Source: Firmicutes bacterium UBA7523 (GTDB taxonomy: Bacteria > Bacillota > Dethiobacteria > Dethiobacterales > Dethiobacteraceae). From it: a stretch of 39,177 nt of DNA. The first letter of the stretch is position 1. The number at the start of each line of letters is the position of its first letter. The stretch lies in contig DLMZ01000006.1 of NCBI GenBank assembly GCA_002479415.1, positions 56,411 to 95,587 on the forward strand, written 5' to 3'. Positions 6,745-15,843 of the stretch are shown here, piece after piece. Below the pieces are notes generated by a model, which was not told where the DNA came from, ran no database searches, and was given only the letters and a program-made list of their open reading frames with translations. The position numbers and the translations under genes are program-made.

Positions 6745-8491
6745 TGCCGCCACCTACCTTTTCAATTGCACCAAACTTACAAGCCTGAACACAAACAGCA
6801 CAGCCGACACAAAGGGAGGCGTCTATGGAAATTACATCATTGTCCTTTGAGATAACCGGGCATCCCAGCTTCATACAAACTCCGCAGCGTGTGCATTTGT
6901 CAGTGTTAATCATATATTTGTCTTTTGGTCCTTTGTCAAGAAGTGTACAAGCCCGGCGGACAATTATCACCGATGGCTCTTCGGCAGCCAATTCCTCCTT
7001 GATAACCCTTTCTAACTCCTGCAAGTTAAAGGGATCTGCTTCCTTGACACGCCGGACTCCCAGCGCAGTGCAAATAGCGCCGATGTCCAAAGCGGCGGTT
7101 GGCTCTCCTTTTAAGGTTTGTCCTGTGCCGGGATGGTGCTGATGCCCCGTCATCGCCGTAATACGGTTGTCTAGAATCATCGTTACTGTTGTGCCGCGAT
7201 TATAAACTACGTCTGCCAATCCGGTCAATCCGGAGTGGAAAAACGTTGAATCTCCGATAACAGAAACTACCTTTCCTTTTAATTCTGGATTACCTTTCTC
7301 AAAGCCCAGGCCGGCAGAAATGCTTGCCCCCATACAGATACATGTATCCATGGCTTCCAGAGGCGCCAAGCTGCCCAGGGTATAGCAGCCGATGTCGCCG
7401 CTCACAACCAGCTTCAGTTTTCGCAACAAATAAAAAACGCTGCGATGGGTGCATCCGGGACAAAGGACAGGAGGCCGGACAGGAACCGGCTCATCAGAGT
7501 ACCCGGGAATATCTAACAAGCTGTTCAGCTCTTTCCCCAGGATTCTCTCCGCAATCATATTGGGCGAAACTTCCCCCAATAGCGGAAAAATTTCTTTGCC
7601 CGTCACAGCAATTCCCATTGCTTTTATTTGCTCTTCCATAAACGGATCCAGCTCTTCAACAACAAAAAGTTTATCCACTCCTGAAGCAAATTCCTTAATA
7701 AGATCCTGGGGCAATGGGTGGCAAATCCCCAGCTTGAGCACCGAAGCATTGGGTAATGCCTCCCGCACATACTGATAACAAATTCCTGCTGCAATTACGC
7801 CAATACTTTTGTCTCGCCATTCAATACGGTTCAAAGTTGAATCTTCAGCATATCCGCGCAAAAGATTCATCCGCTCTTCTACCGCAGCATGACGAAGCCG
7901 GCCGTATGCGGGAATCATAACATATTTTTTTATATCTTTTTTGTAGGGCTTAATGGGTACATCTTCCCTATCCCCCAAAGAAACTAGGGTTTGAGAATGT
8001 GAAATTCTTGTTGACGACTTAAGCATTACCGGCGTATCAAATTCCTCGCTTAACTCAAGTGCGGCCCGTACCATATCTTTTGCTTCCTGGCTGTCTGCAG
8101 GCTCCAGCATGGGGATTTTAGCTAAGCGCGCATAATGTCGGCTGTCTTGTTCATTCTGAGAACTATGCATGCCAGGATCATCGGCAGCCACTAAGACTAA
8201 ACCACCGTTTACGCCTGTATAAGCAAAGGTCAATAGCGGGTCGGCAGCCACATTTACGCCTACATGCTTCATTGCCACTAGCACTCTCGACCCAGCCAAT
8301 GAAGCGCCAATCCCTACCTCTAGCGCAACCTTCTCATTTGATGACCACTGGGCATCTATCTCTTTATACAAAGCTGCATTTTCAAGTATTTCCGTACTGG
8401 GAGTACCAGGGTAAGCTGCAGCAAACCGAACCCCTGCCTCAAAAGCTCCGCGAGCTATTGCTTCATTTCCGCTCATCAATTTTTTCTTCAT
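6737..8491 (-). CDS. iorA: Indolepyruvate ferredoxin oxidoreductase, alpha subunit
   Basis: 584 residues, start ATG 8491 behind AGGGGG. The N-terminal pyrimidine-binding half begins GNEAIARGAFEAGVRFAAAYPGTP. The central thiamine diphosphate domain carries CPGCTHRS, GDIGCYTLG and GDSTFFHSGLTG. The C-terminus has two [4Fe-4S] motifs, C-x2-C-x2-C-x4-C-P and C-x2-C-x2-C-x3-C-K. Full length for the family. It is cytoplasmic and oxygen-sensitive, which supports an anaerobic host. It stands between paaK and iorB, making the order arylpyruvate oxidation plus aryl-CoA ligase. Confidence 0.96.
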   Translation of the reverse strand: MKKKLMSGNEAIARGAFEAGVRFAAAYPGTPSTEILENAALYKEIDAQWSSNEKVALEVGIGASLAGSRVLVAMKHVGVNVAADPLLTFAYTGVNGGLVLVAADDPGMHSSQNEQDSRHYARLAKIPMLEPADSQEAKDMVRAALELSEEFDTPVMLKSSTRISHSQTLVSLGDREDVPIKPYKKDIKKYVMIPAYGRLRHAAVEERMNLLRGYAEDSTLNRIEWRDKSIGVIAAGICYQYVREALPNASVLKLGICHPLPQDLIKEFASGVDKLFVVEELDPFMEEQIKAMGIAVTGKEIFPLLGEVSPNMIAERILGKELNSLLDIPGYSDEPVPVRPPVLCPGCTHRSVFYLLRKLKLVVSGDIGCYTLGSLAPLEAMDTCICMGASISAGLGFEKGNPELKGKVVSVIGDSTFFHSGLTGLADVVYNRGTTVTMILDNRITAMTGHQHHPGTGQTLKGEPTAALDIGAICTALGVRRVKEADPFNLQELERVIKEELAAEEPSVIIVRRACTLLDKGPKDKYMINTDKCTRCGVCMKLGCPVISKDNDVISIDASLCVGCAVCVQACKFGAIEKVGGGNA

Positions 8492-8508
8492 TGCCTAACC
8501 CCCTGTGA

Positions 8509-9810
8509 TTACTGATTCCGTCTGTCAATAACTCGCACGGCTTTACCCATGGTGCGCTCCAGCGATTTTGGCTCCACCAGCTTAACCCGAGCTTTCACAG
8601 TAAGAACATTAGCTAGTTTTGTGCATATTTTTTTCTCTACTGCCGCCAGATCCCGGAAAGATCCGGTAAACTTTTCTCGGTTAAGCTCCACGTGCACTTC
8701 TAGGTCATCCAAATAACCCTTCTTTTTGTCAACCACAATAAGGTAGTGGGGCGCCGCTTCTTCTACTTCCATCAATACACTTTCAATCTGTGACGGGAAT
8801 ACATTTACCCCGCAGATAATCAGCATGTCATCAGTACGGCCTGTTACTTTTCGCATCCTGGCAGTGGTACGCCCACACACACAGCGCTCCCTGTTAATAA
8901 CCGAAATATCCTTTGTCCGATAACGAATAACAGGAAAACCTTCTTTTGTCAGCGTCGTAAAGACTAATTCTCCCTCCGAACCATCGGGAAGAACGTTACC
9001 TGTTTCGGGATCAATTACTTCAACTAAAAAATGATCCTCGTTAATATGTAATCCTGATCTTACCAGGCATTCTCCCGCAACGCCCGGCCCCATAATTTCA
9101 CTTAATCCATAATTGTCGGTAGCATTAAGACTAAGCCGCTCTTCTATTTGCGCCCGCATATTTTCCGTCCACGGTTCTGCCCCAAACAACCCTGTTTTTA
9201 ACGGCAGCGTGCGCGGATCTATGCCCATATCCTTTGCAACCTCAGCCATATAGAGAGCATATGACGGAGTACAAACCAACACGGTTGCTTTAAAATCTTG
9301 GATAAGCATTATCTGTTTTTCAGTATTGCCTACCGATGCGGGAACCACAGTTGCTCCGATTTTTTCCAGACCGTAATGCAGTCCGAACCCGCCGGTAAAT
9401 AACCCGTAAGAAAAACATATTTGGGCTATGTCATCATGGGTAACGCCAGCCATAGAAGCAATCCGCGCTATTAAGCCGGACCAAACCTCTAAATCATTTT
9501 TTGTATACCCCACAACTATAGGCTTGCCCGTGGTTCCGGAAGAAGCATGAAGACGCACAATTTCTTTCATAGGCTTAGCAAATAGCCCAAAAGGATAATT
9601 GTCGCGCAATGCATCCTTAGTAGTAAACGGGAACTTAGCTAAATCGCTCAGAGTTTTCAAATCTTCCGGATGTACCCCCTCACTGTCAAACAACTCTCTG
9701 TAAAAGGGGACAAAATCATATACATTATTTATAACCTGCTTTAAACGCTCAAACTGAACAGACTGCAGTTCATCCCTGCCTATTGCTTCTATCTCTTTAT
9801 CCCAAATCAT
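8509..9810 (-). CDS. paaK: Phenylacetate-CoA ligase (AMP-forming)
   Basis: 433 residues. The ATG at 9810 has AAGGAG well placed; a longer frame to 9843 lacks a ribosome site and covers a hairpin. The AMP-binding loop SSGTTGKPIVVGYT lies at 90-103, followed by TDNYGLSEIMGPGVAGEC and the C-terminal domain with VIRYRTKDIS and GRTDDMLIICGVNVFPSQIE. The enzyme joins phenylacetate or similar aryl acids to CoA using ATP. Beside iorAB it may run in reverse to gain ATP from aryl-CoA, or activate aryl acids for reductive carboxylation. Sequence cannot decide the direction. Confidence 0.93.
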   Translation of the reverse strand: MIWDKEIEAIGRDELQSVQFERLKQVINNVYDFVPFYRELFDSEGVHPEDLKTLSDLAKFPFTTKDALRDNYPFGLFAKPMKEIVRLHASSGTTGKPIVVGYTKNDLEVWSGLIARIASMAGVTHDDIAQICFSYGLFTGGFGLHYGLEKIGATVVPASVGNTEKQIMLIQDFKATVLVCTPSYALYMAEVAKDMGIDPRTLPLKTGLFGAEPWTENMRAQIEERLSLNATDNYGLSEIMGPGVAGECLVRSGLHINEDHFLVEVIDPETGNVLPDGSEGELVFTTLTKEGFPVIRYRTKDISVINRERCVCGRTTARMRKVTGRTDDMLIICGVNVFPSQIESVLMEVEEAAPHYLIVVDKKKGYLDDLEVHVELNREKFTGSFRDLAAVEKKICTKLANVLTVKARVKLVEPKSLERTMGKAVRVIDRRNQ

Positions 9811-9834
9811 AGTTTCACTCCTTAAACCAATAAA

Positions 9835-9860
9835 CGGCACCACAACTACTTGCGGTGCCG
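9835..9860 (-). terminator. Hairpin between the ACT gene and paaK
   Basis: CGGCACCGCA (9851-9860) and its near-complement (9835-9844, one mismatch) form a 10-bp stem with 6-base loop, followed by TTTATTGGTTT in the minus transcript. It could be a weak terminator, attenuator or mRNA processing site lowering or separating paaK-iorAB expression. Confidence 0.45.
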
Positions 9861-9897
9861 AAAAGAGTTTAGTGTCTGCTCCCGCACTATAGCTTAA

Positions 9898-10329
9898 CTA
9901 CAGCGCGGAAGCTTCATGACCGTCAAGCACTTTGATATTTTTAGCGCGCAGTGCGCACATGGCACCGTCACAATCTTCTACCCGGAAAATAACTAGAGCC
10001 TCATCAGATGCTTTGCCGATAAAAGCATAAAGATACTCAATATTTATTCCTGCTTCTCCGAGTATTTCCAAAACATAAGCCAGCCCGCCGGGCCTATCTG
10101 CAACTTCAACCGCAATTACTTCTGTTTCGCTTACCATGAATCCTTCTTCCCTAAGGACACTGCTTGCTTTTTCCGGTTGATTAACAATTAAGCGCAGAAT
10201 GCCGAAGTCCGTAGTATCAGCAATAGATAATGCGCGGATATTAATCTTTTCTCTGCCTAACGTCCTCGTAACATCTGCGAGCCGACCTGATTTGTTTTCC
10301 AAAAAAACGGAAATTTGCTTTACCTTCAT
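9898..10329 (-). CDS. Tandem ACT-domain protein
   Basis: 143 residues. The ATG at 10329 follows AGGAGGG. There are two ACT domains: residues 1-68, starting MKVKQISVFLENKSGRLADV, and about 70-140, with VIAVEVADRPGGLAYVLEIL. Both contain the loop before helix 1 (NKSGRL, DRPGGL) where amino acids usually bind. There is no catalytic domain. Such proteins sit next to paaK in many anaerobes and probably sense an aromatic amino acid or aryl compound, by inference. It is the first gene of the paaK-iorAB group, 83 bp after cheR with no clear terminator between. Confidence 0.85.
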   Translation of the reverse strand: MKVKQISVFLENKSGRLADVTRTLGREKINIRALSIADTTDFGILRLIVNQPEKASSVLREEGFMVSETEVIAVEVADRPGGLAYVLEILGEAGINIEYLYAFIGKASDEALVIFRVEDCDGAMCALRAKNIKVLDGHEASAL

Positions 10330-10412
10330 ACGGCTTCCCTCCTGACAGGCGGTTTCTGACATTAATTCTACATAATGCTTCTTATTCCTGCTCACGAGCC
10401 CTTTTCAAGAGA

Positions 10413-11195
10413 TTATTCTATTTTTTGGTATATTGCAGGCCTTATTTTTTTTAGTTTATAGCGAGCAGGATCCATAATCATTTCAGAACAACCTATGATA
10501 AAGTATCCATTGGGTTTTAAACCCTCAATAAACTTTGAAACTAATGCCGCTTGCGTTTCTGCAGTAAAGTATATAAAGACATTGCGGCACAAAATTAAGT
10601 CACAGCCTGATTCAAACTTATCTGTCAACAAATTATGCTGCCTAAATTGAACTAGAGATTTAATCTGAGGAGACAAAGCAAAATCATGGCCTTGCGCCGT
10701 AAAGTAGCGCTGCCGATAATGTTTAGGCACATTTGTCAAAGTGTTTTCCGGATATACTGCTGCTTTTGCTTTTGCCAAAATGTTAACGTCAAAGTCAGTT
10801 GCAGTAATTCGCCAATTGCCTTTAGGAGCCTGTTCCTGAAGCAGCATGGCCAAAGAATAAGGCTCTGCACCAATTGAACAGCCCGCACTCCAAACTTTTA
10901 TCACCCCGCCATTACTAATCAGATCCGGCAGCAGCTCTTTTTCCAAGGCCTGATAAACAGAAGTGTCTCTAAAAAACTGTGAAGTGTTAATAGTCAAATA
11001 ATCGGTAAAACTTTGCAATAACGAAGAATCGTTATCTAAAAGCTTTATAAAATCTGGGTAATTGCTAACATTATGTTTTTGCATCAGCTGATTAATGCGT
11101 CTTCGCATCTGCTGCTCTTTATAGTTGTCTAAATCCAGGCCTATTTTTGCTTTAACCTTTTTTTTAAAAAGCTCATAATCTTTGTCTGTAGTCAT
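10413..11195 (-). CDS. cheR: Chemotaxis protein methyltransferase
   Basis: 260 residues. The ATG at 11195 follows GGAAGGAG and lies inside the end of cheB (23-nt overlap). An all-alpha N-terminal domain (about 1-75, with EQQMRRRINQLM) precedes the SAM-binding domain with VWSAGCSIGAEPYSLAMLL and LILCRNVFIYFT. It methylates glutamates of chemoreceptors using SAM. No pentapeptide-binding insertion is evident, as in most Gram-positive CheR. Last gene of the chemotaxis operon. Confidence 0.96.
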   Translation of the reverse strand: MTTDKDYELFKKKVKAKIGLDLDNYKEQQMRRRINQLMQKHNVSNYPDFIKLLDNDSSLLQSFTDYLTINTSQFFRDTSVYQALEKELLPDLISNGGVIKVWSAGCSIGAEPYSLAMLLQEQAPKGNWRITATDFDVNILAKAKAAVYPENTLTNVPKHYRQRYFTAQGHDFALSPQIKSLVQFRQHNLLTDKFESGCDLILCRNVFIYFTAETQAALVSKFIEGLKPNGYFIIGCSEMIMDPARYKLKKIRPAIYQKIE

Positions 11196-12231
11196 TGATG
11201 CTCCTTCCACAAAGCTCACTAATTTTTCCGGCAATTTTTGATAATGGCAACACGTGGTCCACAACACCAGCTTTAATTGCTGCTTTAGGCATGCTAAATA
11301 TCACTGAGCTCTCTTCATCCTGAGCCAGCGTACGGCCTCCACGGCGTTTAATCTCAACCATGCCGTCCGCACCGTCTCTGCCCATGCCGGTGAGGATAAC
11401 GCCCAGGATATTACCGTGCCATACTTTAGCCGCAGATAACATCATCACAGTTGCCGAAGGCCTTACATGCTCCACAGGAGGAGACTGGTTCAATTGCACA
11501 CACTTGTTATCATCAACCGTTAAATGATAGTCTCCCGGCGCAATATACACCACCCCTGACAAAACAGGCTCACCGTGTTCCGCTTCTTTAATTCGTATTG
11601 CGGAAATACTGTCCAAGCGGGTAGCCAAAGCATAGGTAAATTTTGGTGGCATATGCTGCGTAACCAACACGGCCGCCGGCAAGTTTTGCGGCAGCTCAGT
11701 AAGCAGCGTTTCCAGCGCTCGGGGACCACCTGTTGATGTTCCTATGGCCACGATTCTGCTGGCAACACTCTGTGTCACAGGCTTTGGAGGTGCGCTGACT
11801 ATGGTGCGTACCGTTGCAGGCGCAACAACTTTAGCTTTTGCAGCCGCAGCAGCTTTTGTAACTAATTCACGCGCCATGTTCTCCCGGGACTCAGTAGTTG
11901 TATGCTGAGGCTTAGCTAAAAAATCAACAGCTCCTAAGGCAAGAGCCTCCATTGTTACGCTGCTGCCCCGCTGAGTCATGCTGGAAAGCATTAGAACAGG
12001 TGTGCCGTAACGTCGCATAATTTGCTTCAACGTACCTATTCCGTCCATTCGCGGCATTTCCACATCCATTGTTACCAAATCAGGGCTTAATTGTTCCATT
12101 TTCTCCAAAGCATCAATGCCGTCCCGGGCAGTTCCTATCACCTTAAAGCGCGGATCACTCGACAAAATATCACTAATGATTCGACGCATCAGTGCCGAAT
12201 CATCAACAATCAAAACCTTAATAGTTTCCAT
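11173..12231 (-). CDS. cheB: Chemotaxis response regulator methylesterase
   Basis: 352 residues, start ATG 12231 behind GGAGGGG. The receiver domain (about 1-120) has D10, D11, phosphoacceptor D56 and K108. After a flexible alanine-rich linker (120-158), the esterase domain holds the catalytic triad S166 (GTSTGGP), H193 (TQHMPP) and D286 (GMGRDGADG), numbered almost as in enterobacterial CheB. It removes methyl groups and deamidates receptors after phosphorylation by CheA. Confidence 0.97.
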   Translation of the reverse strand: METIKVLIVDDSALMRRIISDILSSDPRFKVIGTARDGIDALEKMEQLSPDLVTMDVEMPRMDGIGTLKQIMRRYGTPVLMLSSMTQRGSSVTMEALALGAVDFLAKPQHTTTESRENMARELVTKAAAAAKAKVVAPATVRTIVSAPPKPVTQSVASRIVAIGTSTGGPRALETLLTELPQNLPAAVLVTQHMPPKFTYALATRLDSISAIRIKEAEHGEPVLSGVVYIAPGDYHLTVDDNKCVQLNQSPPVEHVRPSATVMMLSAAKVWHGNILGVILTGMGRDGADGMVEIKRRGGRTLAQDEESSVIFSMPKAAIKAGVVDHVLPLSKIAGKISELCGRSINDYRQRL

Positions 12232-12249
12232 GGCGCACTACCCCTCCTG

Positions 12250-12729
12250 CTAAAGAAATTTTTCCCCGGCGCCGGTTGTGGAAATAAGAACCTTGCCGTC
12301 AGGAACAAACAGCTTCATTGTTCGTCCCACATTTCCTCCTAAATCCTCTCCAACTATGGGAATCCGTAAGCTTCTTAGCACATCGCGAACCATGTTTATA
12401 TTCTTTTCCCCAACAGCCATGGATCCACCCTCTAATATAAATAGCTGGCTTCCACCTGCAATTTTTGCCTGCAAACGGTTTGGTCTTGCCCCCAGCTTAA
12501 CCATTTGCTCAACTAACAAAGGAATGGCCGTATCGGCAAACTTAGCCGGATTTGACTGGTTTTTAAACATAGAGCTGTCGGACAGTAAGATATGGGCTAA
12601 CCCTGCCACTTTAAAAGCCGAGTCATATAAAGCAATTCCCACACAGGAACCTAATCCTACCGTAATAATAACTCCGTCATTCTTACTCACAGCTAAATCG
12701 GCGATTTTTACACGAATCAACTCTGTCAT
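12250..12729 (-). CDS. cheD: Chemoreceptor glutamine deamidase
   Basis: 159 residues, with its ATG overlapping the cheC stop by 4 nt (ATGA). The catalytic residues expected from Thermotoga CheD are present: T23, C29 (GLGSCVG) and H46 (AGLAHILL). It deamidates receptor glutamines and binds CheC, raising CheC phosphatase activity. Coupling to cheC fits a stoichiometric complex. Confidence 0.96.
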   Translation of the reverse strand: MTELIRVKIADLAVSKNDGVIITVGLGSCVGIALYDSAFKVAGLAHILLSDSSMFKNQSNPAKFADTAIPLLVEQMVKLGARPNRLQAKIAGGSQLFILEGGSMAVGEKNINMVRDVLRSLRIPIVGEDLGGNVGRTMKLFVPDGKVLISTTGAGEKFL

Positions 12730-13343
12730 TGACTCGCACCGCTTATTAACAAATTAACAATGGTGTCTAAAGAGTCTTCATCTGGAATAATTAAAAAGCT
12801 GGCTTCAATAGCTCCTGCTGCTGTGGAAAGCGCTGTTTTTAACACTAACACATTGTCTTCGCAAATATTTGCTTCTGCTAGGATAGAACCAAGTATAGCT
12901 CCGGCCATATCCACAGCTACTGCAGGCGGTGTTGGCAAAAACATCAAATCGGTCATAAATGACAAAGCGTTAAGATATGATGCCGTAATAATATTGCCTA
13001 CTTCCCTCAGCACTGATTGGCCCATTTCACCTAAAGAAGGGTACGCCTCCCCCGTTAAACTTTGGATTAAGGAATCAGCGCTGCTTTGGCTTAAGAGAAA
13101 AACAGTATAGAAAGGTACGTCACCCGGAGCTTTAATATATACACCGATTACTGTGTTTTCTGCTCCCCCCATTATGTCAGGAATCTCGCCCAGCGGACAT
13201 ATCATAACTTCGGGAATATATATATCTACTTTTTCGAAATTCATCATTTGAGATAAAGCATTAGCCGCGTTTCCGATGCCAATGTTACCCATTTCCTTTA
13301 AAACATCTAATTTAAAGTCCTCAGATATGGACAAATCCGTCAC
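12726..13343 (-). CDS. cheC: CheY-P phosphatase
   Basis: 205 residues from the GTG at 13343, which has GAGG about 8 nt upstream; the in-frame GTG at 13352 abuts that site. Both phosphatase motifs of the form D/S-x3-E-x2-N are intact: D13/E17/N20 in LDVLKEMGNIGIGNAANAL and the second in QSVLREVGNI. It dephosphorylates CheY-P and is activated by CheD, forming the adaptation feedback loop. It is separate from the FliY-like protein, which carries four more such motifs. Confidence 0.95.
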   Translation of the reverse strand: MTDLSISEDFKLDVLKEMGNIGIGNAANALSQMMNFEKVDIYIPEVMICPLGEIPDIMGGAENTVIGVYIKAPGDVPFYTVFLLSQSSADSLIQSLTGEAYPSLGEMGQSVLREVGNIITASYLNALSFMTDLMFLPTPPAVAVDMAGAILGSILAEANICEDNVLVLKTALSTAAGAIEASFLIIPDEDSLDTIVNLLISGASQ

Positions 13344-13363
13344 CTTTTCCACCTCACTTAGCC

Positions 13364-13726
13364 TTAAGCCATAACTTTCTGGATGGCATTAATAATCCTC
13401 TCTGCCTGGAAAGGCTTAACAATAAAATCACGAGCGCCTGCGCTCAGCGCTTCAATAACCAATGCTTTTTGCCCCATGGCACTACAAACAACAATCTTTG
13501 CCTGCGGGTCCGACTCCATGATTTTCTTTATCGCTGTAATGCCATCCATTCTCGGCATAGTGATATCCATAGTAACAAGATCTGGACGAAGCTCTGCGTA
13601 TTTTTCCACCGCTACCTGCCCGTCTTCTGCCTCGCCAACAACCTCATAACCGTTTTTTTCCAAGATGTTGCGCAGAGTCATGCGCATAAATGCCGTATCA
13701 TCTGTAATTAAAACTTTTCTACCCAC
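13364..13726 (-). CDS. cheY: Chemotaxis response regulator
   Basis: 120 residues, GTG start at 13726 behind AAGGAGG. A single receiver domain with acidic residues D9 and D10, phosphoacceptor D54, S82 and K104, which is complete. Phosphorylated by CheA it binds the FliM/FliY switch. In Gram-positive bacteria this favours counterclockwise, smooth swimming. A 95-nt spacer separates it from cheA upstream. Confidence 0.96.
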   Translation of the reverse strand: MGRKVLITDDTAFMRMTLRNILEKNGYEVVGEAEDGQVAVEKYAELRPDLVTMDITMPRMDGITAIKKIMESDPQAKIVVCSAMGQKALVIEALSAGARDFIVKPFQAERIINAIQKVMA

Positions 13727-13821
13727 AATCTTTCCTCCTTAGCCCTCAAATATTATTTTACAACCCAAATACTGACTGAAGTCGTCTCTCTGCGCAGATA
13801 ATAAACACACACAGCAAGAAC

Positions 13822-15825
13822 CTACATTAACCCGGCCACATCAAGAATCAAGGCAACTCGTCCACTGCCCAAAACTGTGGCGCCGGCTACGCCGCGAATA
13901 TCTTCAACCACCTTGCTGAGAGATTTTATAACAATTTCCTGCTGCCCCAACAAAACATCAACAACAAATCCTAATTTCCTATCTGCCACTTCCACAACGA
14001 CAACAGAAAGAGTTTCATCTCTGTCTAGAGAACCTGTCCCCAACACTTCGTCTAAATATATAAGAGGAAGCACTTCATTGCGCAGGTTAATAACCTTTTC
14101 TCCCTGGATAGTCTTAATCTCATTGGGTGTTACATAAAGGTTTTCCCTAATAGCCTCAATGGGAATAGCGTATATTTCTTGTGATACCTGAACTAGCAGT
14201 GCTTTTATTATTGCCAGTGTTAACGGCAGCTTTACATAAAAACTAGTGCCGACACCCAACGATGTCTTTAACTCCACGCTGCCATTCATACTCTCAATTA
14301 CTGTCTTTACTGCATCCATGCCTACTCCGCGGCCGGAAATGTCTGTGACCTGTTCCGCCGTGGAAAATCCGTTACGGAATACAAGGCGAAGCGCTTCATC
14401 ATCGCTAAGCCGCTGTGCTTCTGCAGCAGAAACAAGCCCTTTATCTACAGCTTTTTTTCGTAAAATATCCGGATTGATGCCTCGGCCGTCATCGCTTACT
14501 TTAATCAACACATAAGAACCTTCATGGCGTGCATCTAAGCTAACGGTTGCCGTCTCCGGTTTACCAACAGCAACGCGCTCACTGGGAGGTTCAACTCCAT
14601 GGTCCAGAGAATTACGTATAAGATGAACTAGTGGGTCCCCAATTTGATTAACTATGGACCGATCCAGCTCAGTATCCTCTCCATGAAGCTCTAGATTAAC
14701 CTTTTTGCCTTTTTCTTGGCTTAAATCCCGTACCATACGTGGAAAGCGATCAAATACCTGCTTTATTGGAACCATTCGCAGCTTCATAACTGCACTTTGC
14801 AAATCTGTGGTGATTCTATCTAGGTGTTCCACAGCATTTCCCAAATCCGAGACAGCACTATTCTTACCTAACTCAACAACCCTGGTGCGGTTAACTACCA
14901 ATTCACCAACAAGATTAATTAGCTTGTCCAGTTTATCTGTTTCAACCCGAATGGTTTTTTCCGCAGTCCTTTTAGGAGTTTTACGCTCAGCGCCAGGTTT
15001 TTCCCCGCTTTCCTCCTGCGTCACTACACTTACCACATTTGCAGCAACTGGAACTGCTGCAACTGTAGTTTGCTTCTGGGGTAAATCCGTTATTAGTACA
15101 TCGGCTACTTCTGTAATCTCCTTTAGCTCAGCTTTTAAAGCTTCGTCGCTTGTCCCTGTTAAAAACACCAGGGAGAAGCTATCATCAAAATGCTCTTCTT
15201 CCAGTTCCTGAACTGTGGGAATCGTCCTGACAAGATGACCGTGCTTTTCCAAGGCTTTTAAAACCATATAAGCGCGAACAGATTTTAATAAACAGGCAGA
15301 ATCAAGCACAACCTTTATTACACGAACTCTTTCGCCTCGCGTAGTTGCTTCGCGAATCATTTCTTTCTCGAATTCATCCAGCTCAAAGGAATGATCAACC
15401 GCACTGCTCTCTTTTTCGTTGCTAATGTCACAGTTTTCTGAAGGCATTTCTTCACACGCGACACGAAGCCGGCTCACCAATTGCTCTACCTGAACACTGA
15501 AGGCATCTGGCTCATCCAACCGTTCCAGCATTGTGTCCAAAAGATCTAATGACTCAAACAGCAGGTTGGCTATATGTGCATGAATTTGCATCCCATCCTG
15601 ACGGAGCACATCTAAAACGTTTTCCATTTGATGAGTTAGGTTTGCTAAACTCTGATAACCCATGGTGGCAGACATTCCCTTTAAGCTATGCGCCGAACGA
15701 AACATCTCCTGCAAGGTCTCCTGGCTAGACGGGTCATGCTCCAAATCCAGCAGTGCAGTGTTTAACCCTTGCAAGTACTCCCGAGCCTCAGCAAGAAACA
15801 AATCCCTGTATTCATTTGGGTCCAT
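13822..15825 (-). CDS. cheA: Chemotaxis histidine kinase
   Basis: 667 residues, ATG start 15825 behind GAGGTGG. Domains in order: Hpt (about 1-110) with H46 in FRSAHSLKGMSATMG, a P2-like CheY-binding region (about 160-250), a linker with EKPG, the dimerisation domain beginning RVETDKLDKLINLVGELV, an ATPase domain with RNSLDHGVEPPSERV and DDGRGI, and a C-terminal CheW-like domain. It is cytoplasmic and bound to receptors through CheW, and phosphorylates CheY and CheB. Confidence 0.97.
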   Translation of the reverse strand: MDPNEYRDLFLAEAREYLQGLNTALLDLEHDPSSQETLQEMFRSAHSLKGMSATMGYQSLANLTHQMENVLDVLRQDGMQIHAHIANLLFESLDLLDTMLERLDEPDAFSVQVEQLVSRLRVACEEMPSENCDISNEKESSAVDHSFELDEFEKEMIREATTRGERVRVIKVVLDSACLLKSVRAYMVLKALEKHGHLVRTIPTVQELEEEHFDDSFSLVFLTGTSDEALKAELKEITEVADVLITDLPQKQTTVAAVPVAANVVSVVTQEESGEKPGAERKTPKRTAEKTIRVETDKLDKLINLVGELVVNRTRVVELGKNSAVSDLGNAVEHLDRITTDLQSAVMKLRMVPIKQVFDRFPRMVRDLSQEKGKKVNLELHGEDTELDRSIVNQIGDPLVHLIRNSLDHGVEPPSERVAVGKPETATVSLDARHEGSYVLIKVSDDGRGINPDILRKKAVDKGLVSAAEAQRLSDDEALRLVFRNGFSTAEQVTDISGRGVGMDAVKTVIESMNGSVELKTSLGVGTSFYVKLPLTLAIIKALLVQVSQEIYAIPIEAIRENLYVTPNEIKTIQGEKVINLRNEVLPLIYLDEVLGTGSLDRDETLSVVVVEVADRKLGFVVDVLLGQQEIVIKSLSKVVEDIRGVAGATVLGSGRVALILDVAGLM

Positions 15826-15843
15826 TGTTCCACCTCATTTTAT

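Noticed and set aside
12278..12757. Forward-strand open frame of 159 codons
   Set aside because: Mirror of cheD, whose catalytic residues are all present; no ribosome site for the forward frame.
14705..15211. Forward-strand open frame of 168 codons
   Set aside because: Antisense to cheA; serine- and threonine-rich composition typical of a shadow of a coding frame.
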